Both the position numbers and the translations under genes were made by a program. DNA of 33,705 bases, taken from assembly GCF_011947365.2 (NCBI RefSeq), contig NZ_JAAVSH020000001.1:2814301-2848005 (forward strand), given 5' to 3'. Of the stretch, positions 28,791-33,705 are shown piece after piece. The notes beneath the pieces are model-generated. The model ran no database searches and was not told the DNA's origin. It saw only the letters and a program-made list of their open reading frames with translations. This DNA comes from an endosymbiont of Lamellibrachia barhami. GTDB taxonomy: Bacteria > Pseudomonadota > Gammaproteobacteria > Chromatiales > Chromatiaceae. The stretch's first letter is position 1. Each line of letters begins with the position of its first letter.

Positions 28791-29087
28791 TCAGGCACCG
28801 CCGGCGAAGTCGATATCACTGCCGGGCTTGAGCTTAACGTAGGCCTTCTTCCAATCGGAACGGCGACCCTGCATAGCACCAAATCGCTTGGCCTTACCTT
28901 TTACATTAACCACCTGGACCCGCTCGACTTCGACATCAAACATCTTCTCAACCGCCTTGGCGATTTCACGTTTGGTCGCATCGGTGGCAACCTGGAAGGT
29001 GAACTGGTGATTTGCATCCGCCAAGTTCGCACTCTTCTCAGAAACCAGCGGGCTCAACAGAACCTTCATCAGACGTTCATTGTTCAT
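28791..29087 (-). CDS. rplW: 50S ribosomal protein L23
   Basis: 98 residues ([60 protein letters not shown]). L23 at the tunnel exit is the docking point for trigger factor and SRP. It overlaps rplD by 4 bases. Confidence 0.97.
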   Translation of the reverse strand: MNNERLMKVLLSPLVSEKSANLADANHQFTFQVATDATKREIAKAVEKMFDVEVERVQVVNVKGKAKRFGAMQGRRSDWKKAYVKLKPGSDIDFAGGA

Positions 29088-29707
29088 GCCAGGCGCTCCT
29101 CGATCTTTTTCACTGCACCTTCAGTCATCAGAACCTTTTCATAGGCGACGAGACTGACCGGGTCGATCTCATTCACATCGCGAATATCGACACCATAAAG
29201 GTTGCGCGCTGCGAGATAGAGATTCTCATCAGGATTCTCTGCAACAACCAGCACATCTTTGAGATTCATCTCTTTCAGCTTGCCGGCAAGCTCTTTAGTC
29301 TTGGGCGCCGAAACAGTGAACTCATTGACGGCAATGAAGCGCTCCTGGCGCACCAGTTCGGACAAAATAGAGCGAATCGCGCCGCGATACATCTTACGGT
29401 TGACCTTCTGCGCAAAGTTGCGCGGGGAGGCTGCAAACGTCACACCACCGGAACGCCAGATGGGGCTGCGAATGGTTCCGCTTCGAGCACGACCCGTACC
29501 TTTCTGACGCCAGGGCTTGGCACCGCCACCGCGAACTGCCGCGCGATTTTTCTGCGCCTTGGTGCCAGCCCGAGCCGCTGCCATATGAGCAGTGACAACC
29601 TGGTGAACCAGGCCCTCGTTATACGAAACACCGAAAACATCATCGGATACCTGGATCGTCTGTGCGTCGCCGCCAGCAGAAGTTACATTCAGATCCATCA
29701 GATTCAC
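29084..29707 (-). CDS. rplD: 50S ribosomal protein L4
   Basis: 207 residues with the tunnel-reaching loop [20 protein letters not shown] and [20 protein letters not shown], and the C-terminal [20 protein letters not shown]. In E. coli L4 represses the S10 operon through its leader; here the DNA ahead of rpsJ is tuf sequence, so no such leader is visible. It overlaps rplC by 4 bases. Confidence 0.98.
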   Translation of the reverse strand: MNLMDLNVTSAGGDAQTIQVSDDVFGVSYNEGLVHQVVTAHMAAARAGTKAQKNRAAVRGGGAKPWRQKGTGRARSGTIRSPIWRSGGVTFAASPRNFAQKVNRKMYRGAIRSILSELVRQERFIAVNEFTVSAPKTKELAGKLKEMNLKDVLVVAENPDENLYLAARNLYGVDIRDVNEIDPVSLVAYEKVLMTEGAVKKIEERLA

Positions 29708-30354
29708 CCTTTGTTCTTCATCTTCACCGCAGGCACGATGACAACGTCACCACCTTTGGAGCCGGGCACGGAACCCTTCACCAACAGCAGGTTGCGCTCG
29801 CCATCGACCCGAACGACTTCCAGATTCTGCTGGCAGCGCTGCTTGTCACCCATGTGCCCCGCCATTTTCTTGCCTTTGAAGACACGGCCTGGGGTTTGGC
29901 ATTGGCCAATAGAGCCCGGTGCACGATGAGAGAGCGAGTTACCGTGCGTGGCATCCTGCATATGGAAGTGATGCCGTTTAACGCCACCCTGAAAACCTTT
30001 ACCCTGAGTGCGGCCACGTACATCGACCAGCTGTCCGACCTCAAAGATATCGGCCTTGATCTCAGAACCGATCTCGATGCCTTCGCCTTCGCCATCTTCC
30101 AGGCTAAATTCCCAGAAACCACGACCGGCTTCTAAACCCGCCTTAGACAGGTGACCAGCCACCGGCTTGCTCACGCGGGAAGCCTTGCGGTTACCCGTAG
30201 TTACCTGAACAGCACGGTAACCATCGGTATCTTTCGTTTTAAGTTGAGCAACCCGATTGGGCTCAACCTCAATGACGGTCACAGGAACTGACACGCCCTC
30301 TTCGGTGAACACCCGAGTCATTCCGGCCTTCCGGCCGACTACTCCAATCGCCAT
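29704..30354 (-). CDS. rplC: 50S ribosomal protein L3
   Basis: 216 residues starting [20 protein letters not shown]. The segment [20 protein letters not shown] holds the glutamine that the PrmB methyltransferase modifies in E. coli. L3 starts large-subunit assembly. It lies 11 bases after rpsJ. Confidence 0.98.
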   Translation of the reverse strand: MAIGVVGRKAGMTRVFTEEGVSVPVTVIEVEPNRVAQLKTKDTDGYRAVQVTTGNRKASRVSKPVAGHLSKAGLEAGRGFWEFSLEDGEGEGIEIGSEIKADIFEVGQLVDVRGRTQGKGFQGGVKRHHFHMQDATHGNSLSHRAPGSIGQCQTPGRVFKGKKMAGHMGDKQRCQQNLEVVRVDGERNLLLVKGSVPGSKGGDVVIVPAVKMKNKG

Positions 30355-30365
30355 GGTTCTTAACC

Positions 30366-30677
30366 TCAGTTCAACTTGATCTGGACATCAACGCCAGCAG
30401 CCAGATCGAGCTTCATCAATGCGTCAACCGTCTTATCGGTTGGATCGACGATGTCCATCAAACGCTTATGGGTGCGAATTTCGTACTGGTCACGTGCATC
30501 TTTATTGACGTGCGGTGAAATCAGCACAGTAAACCGCTCTTTCTTCGTCGGCAGTGGAATCGGTCCCAGCACCTGCGCACCTGTGCGCTTTGCTGTCTCC
30601 ACGATTTCGCTGGCAGACTGATCAATCAGTCGATGATCAAACGCCTTCAGACGGATACGAATTCTCTGGTTAGCCAT
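30366..30677 (-). CDS. rpsJ: 30S ribosomal protein S10 (NusE)
   Basis: 103 residues, the family's exact usual length: [20 protein letters not shown], then [20 protein letters not shown] and [15 protein letters not shown]10 serves the 30S head and, as NusE with NusB, transcription antitermination and NusG coupling. It is the first ribosomal gene of the cluster, 6 bases past the tuf stop codon. Confidence 0.98.
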   Translation of the reverse strand: MANQRIRIRLKAFDHRLIDQSASEIVETAKRTGAQVLGPIPLPTKKERFTVLISPHVNKDARDQYEIRTHKRLMDIVDPTDKTVDALMKLDLAAGVDVQIKLN

Positions 30678-30683
30678 TATCTT

Positions 30684-31628
30684 TTACTCGATGACCTTGG
30701 ATACAACGCCGGCGCCTACGGTACGGCCACCTTCTCGGATAGCAAATCGCAGGCCTTCTTCCATCGCAATCGGCGCAATCAGTTTTACCGTCATTTTTAC
30801 ATTGTCACCCGGCATTACCATCTCTACGCCCTCAGGCAGATCGCATGCACCGGTCACGTCAGTCGTTCTAAAGTAGAACTGCGGACGATAGTTTGCAAAA
30901 AACGGGGTGTGACGTCCACCTTCGTCCTTGCTCAATACATAGACTTCGCACTCAAAGTGAGTGTGCGGGGTTATCGATCCCGGTTGCGCCAGCACCTGAC
31001 CACGCTCAACCTCTTCACGCTTGGTGCCGCGCAGCAGCACGCCCACGTTGTCCCCCGCCTCGCCCTGATCCAGCAGCTTGCGGAACATCTCAACACCGGT
31101 ACAGGTGGTCTTCACAGTATCGCGGATACCCACGATCTCGATCTCTTCACCAACCTGTTGACCACACCACGATCAATACGACCGGTTACCACGGTGCCAC
31201 GACCGGAGATCGAGAATACGTCCTCGATGGGCATCAGGAAGGCGCCGTCTATCGCACGCACCGGCTCTGGAATGTAGGTGTCCAGGGCCTCGATCAGCTT
31301 GGCAATGGAGCCGGCGCCGATATCAGACTCATCGCCTTCCAGCGCCTTCAGCGCGGAACCGATGATCACGGGCGTGTCGTCGCCGGGGAAGTCGTAGCTG
31401 TCGAGCAGCTCACGAACCTCCATCTCAACCAGTTCCAGCAGCTCTTCGTCGTCTACCATGTCCGCTTTGTTCGTAGACAGTGTAAACCTACCTGACGGGA
31501 GAGCAGGATATCTCCGCGTCTGAGGCGCATGGGGCCGTCTGCGGACTCACCTGAAGTTGCGCCGTCCATCTGCGCCGCACCGGTGATCATGTTCTTTACG
31601 TGATCAGCGGCCGGCATGGCCGGCCCTG
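30684..31628 (-). pseudogene. tuf: Elongation factor Tu remnant, truncated and frameshifted
   Basis: EF-Tu delivers aminoacyl-tRNA to the ribosome. The 3' half is intact ([20 protein letters not shown] through [10 protein letters not shown]). Upstream the frame shifts near 31155-31159: the other frame reads [20 protein letters not shown] to [15 protein letters not shown] and should continue [10 protein letters not shown]. It breaks again near 31478-31490 (before NKADMVDD) and near 31515-31535, where DGPM...LLSRQVG is readable only by changing frame. The farthest recognisable block is [15 protein letters not shown], about residue 83 of EF-Tu. The N-terminal 80 residues with the P-loop are absent, replaced within about 20 bases by tRNA-Trp. 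It cannot encode a working EF-Tu as written. The rising error density towards the tRNA suggests either decay after recombination or a poor contig join. Confidence 0.88.
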
Positions 31629-31643
31629 CTGTTAAGCGTTTCT

Positions 31644-31719
31644 AGGCCAGTGGCTCAATTGGTAGAGCAGCGGTCTCCAAAACCGCAGGTTGGGGGTTCG
31701 AGTCCCTCCTGGCCTGCCA
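31644..31719 (+). tRNA. tRNA-Trp (CCA anticodon)
   Basis: A 76-base cloverleaf with encoded CCA. The acceptor stem AGGCCAG pairs with CTGGCCT, the D arm is GCTCAATTGGTAGAGC, the anticodon stem GCGGT/ACCGC holds loop CTCCAAA with anticodon CCA at 31677-31679, and the T arm is GGGGGTTCGAGTCCCTC. The discriminator is G, as in tRNA-Trp. It precedes secE-nusG as in many gammaproteobacteria, where tuf would normally lie upstream on the same strand. Confidence 0.97.
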
Positions 31720-31753
31720 TTTTCAATCTGGCGCATCCAGGCAATTTGAACCT

Positions 31754-32122
31754 ATGAACGCGAAGTCCCAAGTCGAAGTCTCCAGCATGGATACAGTGAA
31801 GCTGCTAGCTGCAGTTGCACTTATCGTTGCTTCCATTCTCGGCTTTTACTATTTCGATGACTATTCCCAGTTGCTACGGGTACTGGGGTTGCTGTTGGTC
31901 ATCGGTATCGCGACTTTTGTCGCTTATCAAACAGTAGTTGGTCGTAATGTCTGGCAGTTTGCGTCAGACGCCAAGATCGAAGTGCGTAAGGTTGTCTGGC
32001 CGAGCCGTCAGGAGACGGTGCAGACAACCTTGATCGTCTTCGTGATGGTCTTGATCATGGGCATCGTGCTCTGGCTGTTTGATATGATGTTGGGTGCGAT
32101 TATGCGCGCCCTGACCGGATAA
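31754..32122 (+). CDS. secE: Preprotein translocase subunit SecE
   Basis: 122 residues with three hydrophobic segments (LLAAVALIVASILGFYYF, LLRVLGLLLVIGIATFVAY, and LIVFVMVLIMGIVLWLF), the three-helix form seen in E. coli and relatives. The conserved cytoplasmic hinge EVRKVVWPSRQETVQTT precedes the last helix. SecE clamps SecY. It is 12 bases ahead of nusG. A second ATG (31788) is a possible alternative start. Confidence 0.96.
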   Translation: MNAKSQVEVSSMDTVKLLAAVALIVASILGFYYFDDYSQLLRVLGLLLVIGIATFVAYQTVVGRNVWQFASDAKIEVRKVVWPSRQETVQTTLIVFVMVLIMGIVLWLFDMMLGAIMRALTG

Positions 32123-32134
32123 GAGGCGGGTTAT

Positions 32135-32668
32135 ATGTCCATGCATTGGTATGTAGTACACGCCTACTCCGGCTTTGAAGCCCGCGTACAGGCTTCCCTG
32201 GCGGAGCGCATTGAGCGTTTTAGCATGGAAGACAAGTTCGGTGAGATTTTGGTGCCCACCGAAGAGGTCGTTGAGATGCGTGCCGGTCAGCAGAGGAAGA
32301 GTGAGCGTAAGTTCTTCCCTGGTTACGTCCTGGTGCAGATGGAGATGACCGACGAGACTTGGCATCTGGTAAAGGATTGTCCCAAAGTGCTGGGTTTCAT
32401 CGGCGGCACCGGCGATCGTCCTGCGCCGATCACCGACAAAGAGGCTGATGCCATTCTGCAGCGAGTGCAGGAAGGCGTCGAGAAGCCGCGCCCAAAGGTT
32501 CTGTTCGAACCCGGCGAAGTGGTGCGTGTCGTCGACGGGCCGTTCAACGATTTCAGTGGCGTGGTCGAGGAAGTCGACTACGAAAAGAGTCGTCTGAAAG
32601 TTTCTGTATTGATATTTGGCCGTTCCACCCCGGTGGATCTGGAGTTCGGGCAGGTAGAGAAGGGTTAA
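32135..32668 (+). CDS. nusG: Transcription termination/antitermination factor NusG
   Basis: 177 residues with the NGN domain ([42 protein letters not shown]) that binds RNA polymerase and the C-terminal KOW domain ([20 protein letters not shown]) that binds Rho or S10. The start may be the second ATG, two codons later (MHWYVVH). Confidence 0.98.
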   Translation: MSMHWYVVHAYSGFEARVQASLAERIERFSMEDKFGEILVPTEEVVEMRAGQQRKSERKFFPGYVLVQMEMTDETWHLVKDCPKVLGFIGGTGDRPAPITDKEADAILQRVQEGVEKPRPKVLFEPGEVVRVVDGPFNDFSGVVEEVDYEKSRLKVSVLIFGRSTPVDLEFGQVEKG

Positions 32669-32675
32669 GAGATTA

Positions 32676-32744
32676 AGGGCCGAGGAATCGGGGCCAAGGG
32701 CCGAGGTAAGAAGTCTTTTACCTTGGCCCTTGGCCCACGGCCCT
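32676..32744. repeat. Nested palindrome between nusG and rplK
   Basis: Inner arms of 19 bases (32691-32709 and 32718-32736) pair with one mismatch around GAAGTCTT. Outer arms AGGGCCG (32676-32682) and CGGCCCT (32738-32744) extend it. AGGGCCGAGG is present twice on the left side. It looks like a small repeat element in the nusG-rplK spacer and could act as a terminator or attenuator. Confidence 0.65.
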
Positions 32745-32760
32745 ATTTGTTTTAAGGGGA

Positions 32761-32782
32761 GTTTGGGTAACCAGTCCCAAAC
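32761..32782 (+). promoter_or_regulatory. Possible L1-binding leader hairpin before rplK
   Basis: GTTTGGG (32761-32767) pairs with CCCAAAC (32776-32782) 26 bases before the rplK start. In E. coli L1 represses the rplK-rplA mRNA by binding a leader hairpin that mimics its 23S rRNA site. I infer this role from position only. Confidence 0.35.
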
Positions 32783-32807
32783 GTTTGCACCCACAGTGAG
32801 GTAAATC

Positions 32808-33254
32808 ATGGCTAAGAAGATCGAGGCTTTTATCAAGCTTCAGGTTCCCGCAGGGGAAGCGAACCCGAGTCCGCCGGTTGGTCCCGCCCTGGGACAGCAT
32901 GGTGTGAATATCATGGAGTTCTGCAAGGCGTTCAACGCCAAGACCCAGAGTATGGAGAAGGGGATGCCCATCCCTGTGGTGATCACGGTCTATACAGATC
33001 GTTCCTTCACCTTCATCACCAAAACACCGCCGGCATCCGTGTTGCTGAAAAAGGCAGCAGGCTTGAGCAAAGGCAGTTCCACGCCGAATACTGTCAAGGT
33101 GGGTACGGTGACCCGTGCGCAGCTTGAGGAGATAGCCACTGCCAAGATGGCCGATCTGACTGCAGCGGATATGGATGCGGCAGTACGAACCATCGCCGGT
33201 AGCGCCCGTCAAATGGGTCTCGATGTGGAAGGGGTGGAATTAAGTCATGACTAA
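32808..33254 (+). CDS. rplK: 50S ribosomal protein L11
   Basis: 148 residues (slightly longer than E. coli's 142). It has the N-terminal [20 protein letters not shown] proline-rich region where thiostrepton-type drugs act, and the C-terminal 23S-binding domain ([32 protein letters not shown]). GTGAGG lies before the ATG. Its last 8 bases overlap rplA. Confidence 0.98.
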   Translation: MAKKIEAFIKLQVPAGEANPSPPVGPALGQHGVNIMEFCKAFNAKTQSMEKGMPIPVVITVYTDRSFTFITKTPPASVLLKKAAGLSKGSSTPNTVKVGTVTRAQLEEIATAKMADLTAADMDAAVRTIAGSARQMGLDVEGVELSHD

Positions 33255-33705
33255 GTTGAGCAAACGCGCGAAGGCGATTCGCGAAAAGGTTGAGTCCGGC
33301 AAGCTGTATGCTGCGGAAGAGGCTTTCAGTCTGCTGAAAGAGGTCTCTTCGGTGAAGTTTTCCGAGGCGGTCGATGTCAGCATCAACCTTGGCGTCGACT
33401 CCCGTAAGTCGGATCAGGTTGTACGTGGCTCCTCCGTATTGCCTCATGGCACCGGCAAGACCGTTCGTGTGGCGGTTTTCGCCCAAGGTGCGAACGCAGA
33501 TGCGGCTACCGAAGCGGGCGCCGATATTGTGGGTTTTGAAGACCTTGCCGCCGACGTGAAAGCAGGCAAGATGGACTTCGATGTGGTTATCGCGAGTCCG
33601 GACGCAATGCGCGTTGTGGGCCAGTTGGGCCAGATCCTGGGTCCCCGTGGTCTGATGCCAAACCCGAAAGTGGGCACGGTTACGCCGAATGTGGCAGCAG
33701 CGGTG
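33247..33705 (+). CDS. rplA: 50S ribosomal protein L1, cut off by window end
   Basis: The first 153 residues of L1: [73 protein letters not shown] and [18 protein letters not shown]. The ATG lies inside the end of rplK (8-base overlap, ATGACTAA), suggesting coupled translation. L1 forms the mobile stalk that guides deacylated tRNA out, and represses its own operon in E. coli. About 80 residues lie beyond the window. Confidence 0.98.
   Translation, partial: MTKLSKRAKAIREKVESGKLYAAEEAFSLLKEVSSVKFSEAVDVSINLGVDSRKSDQVVRGSSVLPHGTGKTVRVAVFAQGANADAATEAGADIVGFEDLAADVKAGKMDFDVVIASPDAMRVVGQLGQILGPRGLMPNPKVGTVTPNVAAAV

Noticed and set aside
29012-29929. Plus-strand 305-residue frame across rplW-rplD-rplC
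   Set aside because: Crosses three well-supported ribosomal genes on the other strand; no motif.
31964-32836. Minus-strand 290-residue frame opposite secE-nusG
   Set aside because: Antisense shadow of two clear genes.

Overview
The window looks like a chromosomal segment of a sulfur-oxidising, CO2-fixing gammaproteobacterium, free-living or symbiotic, related to the Chromatiales/Sedimenticola/Thiodiazotropha type. That placement is an inference. It rests on gammaproteobacterial-type housekeeping proteins, a secreted Gly/Tyr/Ala/Pro-rich sulfur globule protein, and a carbonic-anhydrase-like protein of the LCIB family. No rRNA operon, CRISPR array, prophage or complete insertion sequence is visible.

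Layout. Positions 1-4050 are a worn region: an RNase T gene with a disrupted 5' end, an intact monothiol glutaredoxin (grxD, minus), a radC relic (minus), a type I restriction HsdR gene cut off after its first helicase lobe, and about 600 bases of decayed or non-coding DNA with two strong palindromes. Positions 4051-9240 hold ksgA, a Lon protease gene with a 1-base frameshift, an NnrS-type membrane protein with a well-placed FNR/DNR-like operator, and the sulfur globule protein gene with its own promoter and terminator. After a gene-poor gap (9238-9864) come the LCIB-like gene, then ssb and a YajR-like MFS transporter (minus), divergent from uvrA (plus). uvrA converges on a SAM-hydroxide adenosyltransferase (DUF62) gene.

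Positions 16975-30677 are one uninterrupted minus-strand S10-spc-alpha ribosomal cluster in canonical order (rpsJ to rplQ, including secY, rpmJ and rpoA). It ends at a strong terminator. At its 5' end lies only a truncated, multiply frameshifted tuf remnant. Directly beyond that, on the opposite strand, are tRNA-Trp, secE, nusG, rplK and the start of rplA. The usual rpsL-rpsG-fusA-tuf block is missing from this junction, so it is either a tuf-mediated rearrangement or an assembly join at a tuf repeat.

How the parts fit. Most of the window is core translation, transcription and secretion machinery. The lifestyle-specific part is 7431-11010: NO-stress protein NnrS, sulfur storage, and a probable carbonic anhydrase for inorganic carbon supply. 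Palindromic repeats sit behind lon, uvrA, the LCIB-like gene, and between nusG and rplK. In the uvrA/DUF62 case the repeat itself supplies both convergent stop codons. I see no convincing wholly new system. The best leads are the LCIB-like gene, the nnrS operator, the stop-codon-supplying repeat, and the tuf junction. Several frame breaks (rnt, lon, tuf, radC) could be decay or sequencing error, and the sequence alone cannot separate these.
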